A DNA stretch of 64,000 nucleotides from an uncultured Chitinophagaceae bacterium (GTDB lineage Bacteria; Bacteroidota; Bacteroidia; Chitinophagales; Chitinophagaceae): the NCBI GenBank assembly GCA_937958995.1, contig CALGAP010000011.1, forward strand, positions 186,001-250,000, written 5' to 3'. The position numbers and the translations under genes were made by a program. The notes beneath the pieces are model-generated. The model saw only the letters and a list, made by a program, of their open reading frames with translations, was not told the origin of the DNA and ran no database searches. Each line of letters begins with the position of its first letter. Position 1 is the first letter of the stretch. Positions 26,004 through 34,974 of the stretch are shown here, one piece after another.

Positions 26004-27984
26004 GCATCTTCTTTTTATTATTCAGCAACAGGTATCTTGAGCTTTCATACAGAGCCTCGGTAAGCAGGCGCATTTCATTGCGCAGCGAATCATTGTCGGG
26101 CACGGGGTCATTGTTCACAATTGAGACTATTTCCTGCTGATCGCCTTTCAGTCGCTTGCGATAAAAATAATCTCCTTTTATCAATCCTGCCATATTATTA
26201 TCCGGGTCGAAGATAAAAGCCAGTCCCTGCCTGGCGCTGTCGAGCAGGCTGCGGCCCAGCGTGGTATTGGTATAGGGAATATTGCACATTTCGGCAATGG
26301 TGGGCATCACGTCTACCTGCGAGCAGATGCTGCTGTCACGTCGCGGCAACAAATCAGAAATGCGGTAAAACAATAAGGGCACGTGCTCCATGGTGAGGCG
26401 TTGTTCGGTCCAGGCGCGGGGAAACATATCGCCCGCATCGCCGGGAATGCCGTGGTCGCCGATGAACACAAACAAAGTGTTGGCCGCATATTTTTCCTTG
26501 CTGGCAGCTTCCATGAATTTCTGAAAACAATAATCGGTATAACGAAATGCGTTGAACTCTGCCAGCGATTCAAACCCGTATTTTTTTAAACTATCCATCG
26601 GCACATCCACTTTCTTAAATTCATTCAGATCTTCTTCTGGAATAGTGTAGGGGCGATGATTATCGGCCGTTTGAATGATGGCGAAAAAAGGTTTGGTTTC
26701 TTTGGCCAGCACTTTATTCGCTTCCAGGAAAAGATTCTTATCGCTGATGCCCCACACATCAATTTTCGGCGCATCAAAATCGTCCTGTTCATACAATTTC
26801 AAACCCGCAATATTATTCGTAAGTAATCCGCGAATATTCGCCCAGCTGGTGCTGCCTCCCAGGAAATAATATTTTTCATACCCGGTAAAATGGTTGATGA
26901 TGGTATGCTGATCAACCGCCGAAGGATTGCGACTGGCAGTTTTGGGCAGTGCTACGTCGGGAGTGCCGGTGAGGGTGGCCCACACCCCTCTTGCCGTGCC
27001 ATAAGTGGGCGTGAAGCAGCGCGTGAAGAAAAGACCGCTGTCGCAAAGCTGGTTGAAGAACGGCGTTGCATTCAGCGGGTTGCCGTGCATGGAGCTTTTG
27101 TAACTGCTGAACGATTCGCAGATCACGAGTATCACATTGGGGCGCGATGATTCAACACTGGTATCGGCAGGAACGAATCTTTCAAAATTCAGTTCATCAT
27201 TTCCTGTTTGCTCAAACGAAAAATAGGGTTGCAGCAATGGGTATAGTTTCTTCAGCTTTTCAGGGTCGTAACTATTATGACGAAATTTTAGTGTAGAAAA
27301 AAATGATTGAAAGGGGTTAAAAGCCATATTGGCCTTGAAATCATCGCCCAGCGCAAAGGCGTCGCTCCACCGCAGCGGGTATTGGTCAAATTTCCCGAAA
27401 ATGAAAAAACCGCATACCAGGAACATCGCTATGAAATTGGCGGTACGGAGCCGCCGCGGCACGGGTTCTTTTGTTTTGCTGAAAAGACGATAGAAATAGC
27501 GAATGGCCAGCATTATCACGATCGTCATCGCCACCATACCCAATATCATCCACACCACCGGGTAAGTCTCCCATACCATATTCAGCGAAATAGCTGCGTC
27601 TTCCAGGTAATTCAGCACGCTGGCATTAAGGCGTTGGCGCAGGTAGGCATAGTGTGCAAAATCGGCCACGAAAAAGAAAAGCGTGATAAAAGTGGCGATC
27701 GACAAAAAGATCATCCAGCCTTTCCTGGCGCGCCGGCTGCGGTAGGGATGCAAAGGCGTAATACTTCCGGGCACCAGCATGATGAGCATCAGTATGCTTA
27801 CCATGCGCAGGTCGTAACGAAGACCCAGGAAAAACACCTGGCCCAGGTCGCCCAGGTTGTACCCCTGCCGGCCTGCAAAAAAGAACAGGGCAATTCTTAA
27901 AACCGTAAAAAGCAGTAAAAACACAAGACCGGTAGCCAGAATCCACTTTACCAGCCGTGGCACCCTTCGCCGTTGTTTCATCAA
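25990..27984 (-). CDS. LTA-synthase-family membrane sulfatase/phosphoglycerol transferase-like protein
   Basis: A 664-residue protein with about five N-terminal membrane helices (about 14-210) and a periplasmic alkaline-phosphatase-fold domain (about 285-610). Catalytic features: NVILVICESFSSY (metal-binding Glu), the nucleophile Thr in PTYGTARGVWATLTG, QTADNHRPY and FIGDHGIPG (metal-binding Asp-His). Members attach phosphoglycerol or phosphoethanolamine to surface glycans. The stop overlaps the start of the glycosidase-like lipoprotein by 14 bases, so the two are translated together and probably act on the same envelope polymer. Gram-negative homologues often modify periplasmic glucans; here this is inference. 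Confidence 0.88.
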   Translation of the reverse strand: MMKQRRRVPRLVKWILATGLVFLLLFTVLRIALFFFAGRQGYNLGDLGQVFFLGLRYDLRMVSILMLIMLVPGSITPLHPYRSRRARKGWMIFLSIATFITLFFFVADFAHYAYLRQRLNASVLNYLEDAAISLNMVWETYPVVWMILGMVAMTIVIMLAIRYFYRLFSKTKEPVPRRLRTANFIAMFLVCGFFIFGKFDQYPLRWSDAFALGDDFKANMAFNPFQSFFSTLKFRHNSYDPEKLKKLYPLLQPYFSFEQTGNDELNFERFVPADTSVESSRPNVILVICESFSSYKSSMHGNPLNATPFFNQLCDSGLFFTRCFTPTYGTARGVWATLTGTPDVALPKTASRNPSAVDQHTIINHFTGYEKYYFLGGSTSWANIRGLLTNNIAGLKLYEQDDFDAPKIDVWGISDKNLFLEANKVLAKETKPFFAIIQTADNHRPYTIPEEDLNEFKKVDVPMDSLKKYGFESLAEFNAFRYTDYCFQKFMEAASKEKYAANTLFVFIGDHGIPGDAGDMFPRAWTEQRLTMEHVPLLFYRISDLLPRRDSSICSQVDVMPTIAEMCNIPYTNTTLGRSLLDSARQGLAFIFDPDNNMAGLIKGDYFYRKRLKGDQQEIVSIVNNDPVPDNDSLRNEMRLLTEALYESSRYLLLNNKKKMHVQQ

Positions 27985-28080
27985 TTAATAATGAGGTTTT
28001 ACGTCGTTCACAATGTTATTTTTGTTGCCGTGCCTGATCCCCGGTTCCGGCACTAAATTATAGTATTTATTTTTGCAGAT

Positions 28081-28692
28081 ATGAATTCAGACCATTGCGG
28101 CATTTTACTGGTCTTCTGGCAGCATATCAAAGAATATGATGTGTGGCTGCTAACCAAAATCAATCAAGACTGGAGCAATTCATTCCTGGATACGCTGCTG
28201 CCTTATTTCCGCGAGACAAAGTTCTGGATCCCCCTATATTTTTTCCTGTTGCTGTTTGTCACTATGAACTTCAAAAGCAAGGGTGTGTGGTGGATTCTTG
28301 GTTTTATACTGGTGGCCGCAACCAGTGATATAGTCAGCAGCAAACTGATCAAAACAAACATAATGCGGTTAAGGCCCTGCCGCGATATGGAAGTGATGCA
28401 AATGATCCGCTTCTTTGTAAACTACTGCCCGCAAAGTTCCAGTTTCACCTCCTCTCACGCCACTTCGCATTTTGCGCAGGCCATGTTTTCTTGTCTGACC
28501 CTGAGACCCGTCATAGGCAAATGGGCATGGCTGTTCTTTCCATGGGCCTTTGCAATTGCTTATACCCAGGTGTACGTAGGGGTGCATTACCCCTTCGACG
28601 TTATTTGTGGCAGTCTGCTGGGTTGCGGTATCGGCTTTGCAATTGCTAAATTGTTCCATAACCGGGTCGGAATGCTTAGTTTAGACAAATAA
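28081..28692 (+). CDS. PAP2-family membrane phosphatase
   Basis: A 203-residue protein with five or six membrane helices. The phosphatase signature is KTNIMRLRP (C1, about 98-106), SSFTSSHATSH (C2, with nucleophile-assisting His, about 121-131) and YTQVYVGVHYPFDV (C3, catalytic His and Asp, about 160-173). In C3 the usual Arg (SRxxxxxHxxxD) is Gln. Likely substrates are undecaprenyl pyrophosphate, phosphatidic acid or lipid A phosphate. TATTTTTG at 28068-28075 just before the start matches the Bacteroidota -7 box, giving a very short leader if used. A CBS membrane protein gene follows 8 bases downstream. Confidence 0.88.
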   Translation: MNSDHCGILLVFWQHIKEYDVWLLTKINQDWSNSFLDTLLPYFRETKFWIPLYFFLLLFVTMNFKSKGVWWILGFILVAATSDIVSSKLIKTNIMRLRPCRDMEVMQMIRFFVNYCPQSSSFTSSHATSHFAQAMFSCLTLRPVIGKWAWLFFPWAFAIAYTQVYVGVHYPFDVICGSLLGCGIGFAIAKLFHNRVGMLSLDK

Positions 28693-28700
28693 TACCATCA

Positions 28701-30005
28701 ATGGCCGAAATCTTTATCATTCTGGGTTTGATTTTGTTGAACGGATTATTCTCCATGGCTGAAATAGCGCTGGTATCGGCGCGCAAGGCAAGGCTGGAAG
28801 CGCAGGCTCACAAAGGCGATGCACGTGCCAAAGAAGCACTGAAACTGGCCAATCATCCCGATAATTTTTTTTCAACCGTACAAATAGGCATAACGCTCAT
28901 CGGCATATTGACCGGTATTTATTCGGGTGAAAAGCTGAAATCCGGTCTTATCAGCTGGCTGCAGCAGTTTGAGTCTGTCCGTGACTACAGCAATGGTATC
29001 GCTACCGCCATCATCGTGATTATTATTACTTATTTTTCACTGGTGCTCGGCGAACTGGTGCCCAAGAGGCTCGGTCTTTCGCGGCCCGAAGCTATTGCCA
29101 AGCTGGTGGCAGGACCGATGCGCATTGTAAGTTTTATCACTTACCCCTTTATCTGGCTGCTTACCAACAGCACATCGCTTATCGTCAAGGTCCTGAATAT
29201 CCGAACGCGCGATAATGAAGTCACGGAAGAAGAGATCAAGGCCATCATCATCGAAGGCACCGAACAGGGCACCATCGAGGAAGCCGAGCAGGAAATTATC
29301 GAGCGCGTATTTCACCTTAGCGACCGCAATATCACTTCGCTCATGACGCACCGCAGCGATATTATCTGGTTTGACGTAAATGATACTGAAGACACGATAC
29401 GCGATAAGATTCTGCAAGACCCGCACTCGCATTATCCCATTTGTGAAGGCACGCTGGATAATATCAAAGGTGTTGTGTCGCTGAAAGATCTTTATATCAG
29501 CAGCGATCACCAGGCTTTCAAAGAAATTATGCGCCCCGCATTGTTTGTGCCGGAAAATATCACTGCTTACAAACTGCTCGAACGATTCAAAACGCAACAC
29601 GTGCATTCCTGCTTCATCGTTGATGAATATGGCTCGCTGCAGGGCATGGTTACGCTCAACGATATCCTGGAAGCCATCGTGGGCGGCATACCGCAGCAGG
29701 ATGATGATGATTATGAAATAGTGGAACGCGAAGACGGCACTTATCTCGTGGATGCGCAGATTCCCTTCTATAATTTCCTCGACCGCTTTGAAAAGGCGGA
29801 ATGGATGAGCGATATTGAGCAGGAGTTCGATACGCTGGCCGGCTTCATCCTCCACCAGTTAGAGCGCATTCCCCATACCGGCGACAAACTGGAATGGCGC
29901 GGCTTCCACTTCGAAATCGTGGATATGGACGCGCAACGCATTGATAAAGTGCTGTTACGGATAAGTGATGAGATTCGCCAGGAAATGGAAGACGAGAATG
30001 GGTGA
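28701..30005 (+). CDS. CNNM/CorC (hemolysin-type) CBS-domain membrane protein
   Basis: A 434-residue protein. The CNNM transmembrane domain covers about residues 1-185 (ILLNGLFSMAEIALVSARKARLEAQAHKGD, LVLGELVPKRLGL). Two CBS domains span about 205-330 (LMTHRSDIIWFD, SHYPICEGTLDNIKGVVSLKDL, FIVDEYGSLQGMVTLNDILEAIVG). A C-terminal CorC/HlyC domain follows (about 345-430, DGTYLVDAQIPFYNFLDRF). The family transports or senses Mg2+ and other divalent cations; older 'hemolysin' labels are misleading. It begins 8 bases after the PAP2 gene and is probably co-transcribed. Confidence 0.92.
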   Translation: MAEIFIILGLILLNGLFSMAEIALVSARKARLEAQAHKGDARAKEALKLANHPDNFFSTVQIGITLIGILTGIYSGEKLKSGLISWLQQFESVRDYSNGIATAIIVIIITYFSLVLGELVPKRLGLSRPEAIAKLVAGPMRIVSFITYPFIWLLTNSTSLIVKVLNIRTRDNEVTEEEIKAIIIEGTEQGTIEEAEQEIIERVFHLSDRNITSLMTHRSDIIWFDVNDTEDTIRDKILQDPHSHYPICEGTLDNIKGVVSLKDLYISSDHQAFKEIMRPALFVPENITAYKLLERFKTQHVHSCFIVDEYGSLQGMVTLNDILEAIVGGIPQQDDDDYEIVEREDGTYLVDAQIPFYNFLDRFEKAEWMSDIEQEFDTLAGFILHQLERIPHTGDKLEWRGFHFEIVDMDAQRIDKVLLRISDEIRQEMEDENG

Positions 30006-30134
30006 GCGGGCGCAGGAGGCCGGTTTGCCGGGTGTTGAAACGATACATTGCATATTTGATAATTGTTACTACTGGCTGAATATCAATATCTTATCATTCA
30101 ATTCGCAGTACCCGACACGCTGCACCCGGAACCG

Positions 30135-30153
30135 AAAAACTGCAGTTTTTTCG
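30135..30153 (+). terminator. Possible weak terminator after the CBS-protein gene
   Basis: AAAAACTGCAGTTTTT at 30135-30150 is a perfect 16-base palindrome ending in a T run. It would need to open a small loop in CTGCAG, leaving only a weak A-U stem, so termination would be inefficient. Confidence 0.3.
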
Positions 30154-30193
30154 CGTATTTCCCCGCTTGACATCTTCCCAAAATGGCACCATC

Positions 30194-30225
30194 TTTGGAT
30201 TAATCCCTACGCCAACAAGTTTTTG
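30194..30225 (+). promoter_or_regulatory. Candidate Bacteroidota sigma promoter for the esterase lipoprotein
   Basis: TTTG at 30194-30197, a 20-base spacer, then AGTTTTTG at 30218-30225, which matches the -7 consensus TAnnTTTG except for its first two bases. It ends 21 bases before the start codon at 30247. The match is partial. Confidence 0.35.
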
Positions 30226-30246
30226 TAGCGTAAAAATCTGTCCATT

Positions 30247-31134
30247 ATGAAATACCTATGTAAAACCCTGACCGTACTCATGGTAATTGGCCTGAGTTTA
30301 TCGGCTTGTAAAAAAGAAACACTCAAGGACGAACCGGGCGACAACAATACTGAAAAACCCACAGCACCTGCGCCCGCTCCCCCTACTAATAAATACGATA
30401 ATGTAGTTGAAACCACGAAGCCCGTCAACAAGGGCATCTCGGTAGATGTGAACGATAATATCGGCGGGTATTTGTATGCCCTGCCTTCGTTGTATGATTC
30501 TACTACCAAGAAATATCCTTTACTGCTTTTCATTCATGGTATTGGCGAGTTAGGAAATGGCACCACGCAGTTGAATAATGCCGCTGCGGTGGGCGTTCCC
30601 TCGGTGATTAAATGGGGACAGTTTCCTGCGAACTTCAACGTGGGCGGAAAGAACTATTCTTTCATCGTCATTACACCGCAATTCAAGAAATGGCCTTCGC
30701 CAAAGGACGTGAATGATATGATTGATTATGCCATCAAGAAATACCGCATCGACACTACGCGCATGTATGTGAGCGGCCTGAGTATGGGAGGTGGCGCCAC
30801 CTGGGATTATGCCGCTGAATATGGCAAACGCATCGCTGCTATCGTTCCCATCTGCGGCGCGTCTGGTCCGAATGATACGAAGGCAAAAAAGATTGCGCAG
30901 GCTGGCCTGGCGGTATGGGCATTTCACAATAAAGATGATGGCACCGTGCCGTATACCAATAGCGAAGGATATGTAACAAAGATCAACGCGCAGAATCCTC
31001 CTATAAAAGCGAAGCTTACCTTATGGCCTACAGGCGGGCATGATGCATGGACAAAATCTACCAGTCCCTCCTATAAGGAAGATGGTAAGAATATTTACGA
31101 ATGGATGTTGCAATACAGCCGTTCGGCAAAATAA
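30247..31134 (+). CDS. Lipoprotein alpha/beta hydrolase (feruloyl-esterase / PHB-depolymerase-like)
   Basis: A 295-residue protein. The signal peptide ends in lipobox LSAC (Cys about 21), followed by a Pro/Thr-rich linker (about 25-47). The hydrolase domain shows the oxyanion segment LLFIHGIGELGNG, nucleophile Ser in VSGLSMGGGATWDYA (about 178-192), Asp in HNKDDGTVP (about 227-235) and catalytic His in GGHDAW (about 263-268). This triad layout fits the esterase/depolymerase group (peptidase S9-like or CE1-like). It acts at the envelope on an unknown ester. The stop codon directly abuts the convergent DUF6702 gene. Confidence 0.85.
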   Translation: MKYLCKTLTVLMVIGLSLSACKKETLKDEPGDNNTEKPTAPAPAPPTNKYDNVVETTKPVNKGISVDVNDNIGGYLYALPSLYDSTTKKYPLLLFIHGIGELGNGTTQLNNAAAVGVPSVIKWGQFPANFNVGGKNYSFIVITPQFKKWPSPKDVNDMIDYAIKKYRIDTTRMYVSGLSMGGGATWDYAAEYGKRIAAIVPICGASGPNDTKAKKIAQAGLAVWAFHNKDDGTVPYTNSEGYVTKINAQNPPIKAKLTLWPTGGHDAWTKSTSPSYKEDGKNIYEWMLQYSRSAK

Positions 31135-31668
31135 TCAGAACTCAAATTTTGCGTCCTTGTTGGGATAGTTCAGGCGGCCGCTCTTGCGTTTGCCGCCAAC
31201 AGACACGTGCATCAGGTTGATCTGCTCTTCAAATGCATCGTGCAACAGTGAATTTCTTATTTCGATGACCTTTGGCGCCTGGGCGATATTGCCGACCTGC
31301 AAATACGCCCAGGTGGCATCGGTTTCTTTTTCATACCCCACATACTCCAGGCTCACGGGTTTGCCGTCGAGTTTTATCTGCAGGTTTGCGCGGATATATT
31401 CATACACCTGCTTATTGGCAAGGGCAGGATCAGGTGGATTAGTTAAATCTATCTTCGTCCGGTGCATAATTCTGAGTGCATTCTCAAAATCATCGGTAAA
31501 AATCTTGCAGCTAATCTCAAGGTTCTTATCTTCCGCATTGTAATTTATCTCGGTCACAGTGATATACAGCGGGTGGTCGGACAATTGCCCTTCAGCGGGT
31601 ACTTGCCCGGTGTAGCCTGCTAATAACCAGTGCACAAGTATTGACCATTTAAACAACAGTATTGCCAT
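31135..31668 (-). CDS. DUF6702-family secreted protein
   Basis: A 177-residue protein with an N-terminal hydrophobic segment (about 3-20) that probably acts as signal peptide. The pattern HPLYITVTEINYNAEDKNLEISCKIFTDDFENAL is the start of the DUF6702 family of Bacteroidota, of unknown function. It is divergent from the HupE gene (59-base intergenic) and forms with HupE and the M1 peptidase a neighbourhood I believe recurs in this phylum. No catalytic residues can be identified. Confidence 0.8.
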   Translation of the reverse strand: MAILLFKWSILVHWLLAGYTGQVPAEGQLSDHPLYITVTEINYNAEDKNLEISCKIFTDDFENALRIMHRTKIDLTNPPDPALANKQVYEYIRANLQIKLDGKPVSLEYVGYEKETDATWAYLQVGNIAQAPKVIEIRNSLLHDAFEEQINLMHVSVGGKRKSGRLNYPNKDAKFEF

Positions 31669-31727
31669 TAAACATCAAAATTTTTTCGTTACAAATCTCT
31701 TATTTATTTTGACACCAGAACTGTCGC

Positions 31728-32303
31728 ATGGAAGATTTTGCACTTTATTTTGACCTGGGTATCGAGCATATCCTTACCTGGGACGCAATGGACCATATTC
31801 TCTTCGTAACTGCTTTGTGCCTCAGATATGTGTGGAAAGACTGGAAAAAAGTGGTCATCCTGGTGACCGCATTCACTATTGGCCATTCAGTTACGCTGGC
31901 TTTGAGTGCGCTGAATATTCTTAATTTTTCTACTGCCTGGATCGAATTCCTGATACCATTAACCATCGCAGCCACCTGCGTTAACAATATAATTCAGAAG
32001 AAACCCGAACAGGTTTCGCGTTTGCCATTGATCTATTTCTTTGCTTTGTTTTTTGGCCTGATACATGGACTTGCATTTGCCGGACAGTTTAAGGCTTTGG
32101 AAGGCAGAGAAGGACTGGTAGGGCACCTGCTGGCATTTAACCTGGGAATTGAAGTGGCACAACTGCTGGTAGTGGTGATTATTTTGTTGCTGAACTGGCT
32201 GGTGGTCGAGATTATTAAAATTCCGAGGCTGTGGTGGTTACGCGTGGCCTCTTTCGTAATTTTGGTGTTTTCACTTTATTGGGCTTATGACCGAATTCCG
32301 TAA
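31728..32303 (+). CDS. HupE/UreJ-family membrane protein
   Basis: A 191-residue polytopic protein with about six helices. GIEHILTWDAMDHILFVTALCL (about 11-32), VTAFTIGHSVTLALSA (about 46-61) and FGLIHGLAFAGQF (about 103-115) hold the conserved Asp/His residues of HupE/UreJ, thought to bind nickel or other transition metals. No urease or hydrogenase genes are nearby. The M1 metallopeptidase starts 30 bases downstream, so a metal-supply link is possible but unproven. Confidence 0.85.
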   Translation: MEDFALYFDLGIEHILTWDAMDHILFVTALCLRYVWKDWKKVVILVTAFTIGHSVTLALSALNILNFSTAWIEFLIPLTIAATCVNNIIQKKPEQVSRLPLIYFFALFFGLIHGLAFAGQFKALEGREGLVGHLLAFNLGIEVAQLLVVVIILLLNWLVVEIIKIPRLWWLRVASFVILVFSLYWAYDRIP

Positions 32304-32333
32304 ACAAACGATTTCCCTAAAATAAAAACTACA

Positions 32334-34730
32334 ATGATGAGCATGAAAAAGCACTTGTCACTGATTGTAGCTGGTCTGGCGCTGTTTGGCAGCTTGCGGG
32401 CGCAAAACATCCAGAACAATCCCGGCTCCAATCACGGTAACAAATTCGAGCAGTTGGGAATAATGCTGCCCACGCCGAATGAGTACCGCACGGCCAGCGG
32501 TGCGCCGGGTCCCAAATACTGGCAGCAACGCGCCGATTATGATATCAAATGTGAACTGGATGAGAAAAACCTCAAGCTCACCGGCAGCGAAGTAATCACT
32601 TATTATAACAATTCTCCCAACGAACTGCGCTATATCTGGATGCAGCTCGACGAGAATGAGCACAGCAGCACCAAGAATGCCAACTACCAGACTGGCAGCA
32701 AGATGCCCCGCAACCTGAATGTTGATTATATCGATCAGCTGTTGGACACAAAAGAAGACAATGGCTATGGTTTCAACATCACCAAAATTGCGGAGGCTAC
32801 TACCGGCAAGCCCTTGCAATACACCATCAACAAAACCATGATGCGCGTGGAACTGCCCGCCATCCTGAAACCGGGACAGAAATTTGTGTTCACAGTAAAC
32901 TGGAACTACAACATCACCGACCGCATGAAATTCGGCGGCCGCGGTGGTTATGAATATTTCCCCGAAGATGGCAACCATCTCTTCACCATGGCACAATGGT
33001 ATCCTCGTCTTTGCGTGTACAGCGATGTAGTTGGCTGGCAAAATCACCAGTTTACCGGCCGCGGCGAGTTTGCCCTCACCTTCGGTAACTTCAAAGTACA
33101 GATCACCGTTCCCGCCGACCACGTGGTAGGCGCTACCGGCGAGTGCCAGAACTATGCCGCTACTTTGACACCTGCGCAGATGGCTCGCTGGACAAAAGCC
33201 CAGACTGCCAAAGAACCCGTAGAGATCGTAACACTGGAAGAAGCAAAGAAGGCTGAACAGTCGAAGAGCACTGCCAAAAAAACATGGATCTTCAAAGCCG
33301 ACAATGTTCGTGACTTCGCCTGGACATCATCCCGCAAATTCGTATGGGATGCCATGCCCGCCTATGTTGAAGGCAAGAAAGTGATGTGTATGAGCTTTTA
33401 TGGAAAAGAAGCTTATGGTTTGTATCGTAAGTTCTCTACCAAAGCTGTTGCACACACTATCAAAACATACAGCAAGTTTACCATTCCATACCCCTACCCT
33501 GTAGCCCAAAGCGTGGAGGCAGCCAACGGCATGGAATACCCGATGATCTGCTTCAACTATGGCCGCACTGAAAAAGACGGCACCTATAGCGAAGCCACCA
33601 AGTACGGCATGCTGGGTGTAATCATTCACGAAGTGGGTCACAACTTTTTCCCCATGATCATCAACAGCGACGAACGCCAGTGGAGCTGGATGGACGAAGG
33701 TCTGAACTCGTTTGTTGAATACCTCACCGAAGAATTGTGGGACAACAAATTCCCCGTACGCGGTAAAGGTCCGGCCTGGGCAATCGTCGACTATATGAGA
33801 CTTCCCAAAGATCAGCTGGAGCCCATCATGAGTAATTCTGAAAATATCGTGCGCTTCGGACCTAATGCATATACCAAACCCGCCACTGCGTTGAACATTC
33901 TCCGCGAAACCATCATGGGCCGCGAGCTGTTTGACTACGCTTTCAAAGAATATGCACGCCGCTGGGCCTTCAAACATCCTGAGCCTGCCGACTTCTTCCG
34001 CACTATGGAAGATGCTTCCGGTGAAGACCTCGACTGGTTCTGGCGCGGCTGGTTCTTCAGCACCGATGCCTGCGATATTGCGATCGATTCTGTCAGGTAT
34101 TTCCGTGCCGATGTGAATGCCACAGTTGGCCGCACTACCGACACTGTAATCATGAGAAGACTCGATCCCCCGATGAGATCGCAATATGATGTGGACGTGT
34201 CAAAAGAACGCAACCGCGAAGACAAGAACATCCAATTCGCAACCGACGCAGATACCACACTGCGCGATTTCTACTGGAGATATGCCCGCGGCATCGAGCC
34301 TTATGATTCTGCCGCTTATCCCATCAGCATACCGGCACAGACTGAGCCTATGACTGAGGAAGACAAACAAAAAGTAGCTAACAAACATTTCTATGAAGTG
34401 TCGTTCAGCAACAAAGGCGGCCTGGTAATGCCCATCATTGTCGAATGGACCTATAAAGACGGCACCAAAGAAGTGGATCGCATTCCTGCGCAAATCTGGC
34501 GTCACAACGAAGAAAATGTATCGCGCGTGTTTGTGAAGGATAAGGAAGTAGCTTCTATCAAACTCGATCCCTACAAAGAAACCGCCGACATTGACGAATC
34601 AAACAATAGCTGGAATTCCATTCCTCAACCTTCACGTTTTGCGGCCTTCAAGCAAAAACAAGTTGCCCGCGGCCAGAGCGTAGGCACCAACCCGATGCAG
34701 AAAGCAGAAGAAAAGAAGAAAGGGTTTTGA
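32334..34730 (+). CDS. M1-family zinc metallopeptidase, secreted
   Basis: A 798-residue protein. ATGs occur at 32334, 32337 and 32343; the last gives the cleanest signal peptide (MKKHLSLIVAGLALFGSLRAQ). The M1 beta-sandwich N-domain spans about 45-280, and the catalytic domain holds IIHEVGHNFFPMI (HEXXH, about 428-440) with the third ligand Glu 18 residues on in WMDEGLNSFVEYLTEE. The exopeptidase loop reads NGMEYPM instead of GAMEN, so strict aminopeptidase activity is uncertain. A helical and beta C-terminal part follows. It is probably co-transcribed with HupE and ends at a strong terminator. Confidence 0.92.
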   Translation: MMSMKKHLSLIVAGLALFGSLRAQNIQNNPGSNHGNKFEQLGIMLPTPNEYRTASGAPGPKYWQQRADYDIKCELDEKNLKLTGSEVITYYNNSPNELRYIWMQLDENEHSSTKNANYQTGSKMPRNLNVDYIDQLLDTKEDNGYGFNITKIAEATTGKPLQYTINKTMMRVELPAILKPGQKFVFTVNWNYNITDRMKFGGRGGYEYFPEDGNHLFTMAQWYPRLCVYSDVVGWQNHQFTGRGEFALTFGNFKVQITVPADHVVGATGECQNYAATLTPAQMARWTKAQTAKEPVEIVTLEEAKKAEQSKSTAKKTWIFKADNVRDFAWTSSRKFVWDAMPAYVEGKKVMCMSFYGKEAYGLYRKFSTKAVAHTIKTYSKFTIPYPYPVAQSVEAANGMEYPMICFNYGRTEKDGTYSEATKYGMLGVIIHEVGHNFFPMIINSDERQWSWMDEGLNSFVEYLTEELWDNKFPVRGKGPAWAIVDYMRLPKDQLEPIMSNSENIVRFGPNAYTKPATALNILRETIMGRELFDYAFKEYARRWAFKHPEPADFFRTMEDASGEDLDWFWRGWFFSTDACDIAIDSVRYFRADVNATVGRTTDTVIMRRLDPPMRSQYDVDVSKERNREDKNIQFATDADTTLRDFYWRYARGIEPYDSAAYPISIPAQTEPMTEEDKQKVANKHFYEVSFSNKGGLVMPIIVEWTYKDGTKEVDRIPAQIWRHNEENVSRVFVKDKEVASIKLDPYKETADIDESNNSWNSIPQPSRFAAFKQKQVARGQSVGTNPMQKAEEKKKGF

Positions 34731-34784
34731 GAATATTGAGTGAAGGAATTTGAATTTGAAGTTGAATTTGAATAATAAAAAGAT

Positions 34785-34820
34785 AAAAGCCTTTGGAAAT
34801 TTCTTCCAAAGGCTTTTTGT
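34785..34820 (+). terminator. Intrinsic terminator of the HupE-M1 operon
   Basis: A 14-bp perfect stem AAAAGCCTTTGGAA/TTCCAAAGGCTTTT (34785-34798 with 34804-34817), loop ATTTC, with a T-rich tail. The A-rich left flank makes it partly bidirectional, so it may also end the leftward SPFH operon. Confidence 0.88.
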
Positions 34821-34882
34821 TTGTTTTGAATCTTCTTTGAATCCACCAGGTGGTACACCCTACACTCGCCACCGGAAATCTT

Positions 34883-34957
34883 TCAGCATCCTTGCAGCAC
34901 GATGCCCAGAAATGCCACCACGAAGGGGATCCAGAAGAAGAGGACTGTTTTTTTCAT
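34883..34957 (-). CDS. 24-residue hydrophobic peptide ending in a lipobox-like Cys
   Basis: ATG at 34957 to TGA at 34883 encodes a peptide that begins MKKTVLFFWIPFVVAF and ends LGIVLQGC: a Lys-Lys start, a single membrane-length hydrophobic segment, then LQGC with the Cys as last residue. It begins 17 bases after the Arc-type gene on the same strand. If LQGC works as a lipobox, the mature product would be one lipidated Cys; otherwise it is a one-helix membrane peptide. No family is recognised. It is third in an operon with SPFH and ribbon-helix-helix genes, and nothing else explains the conserved-looking start. Confidence 0.55.
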   Translation of the reverse strand: MKKTVLFFWIPFVVAFLGIVLQGC

Positions 34958-34974
34958 AAACAATTAATTTGTAT

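Noticed and set aside
33327..34184. 285-codon minus-strand open frame
   Set aside because: Antisense shadow of the M1 peptidase gene around the HEXXH region.
34849..34875. Possible fifth REP-like copy (CCACCAGGTGGTACACCC)
   Set aside because: Shares only a short GGTGG/CACC pattern and lacks the TGACCTGGCC arm.
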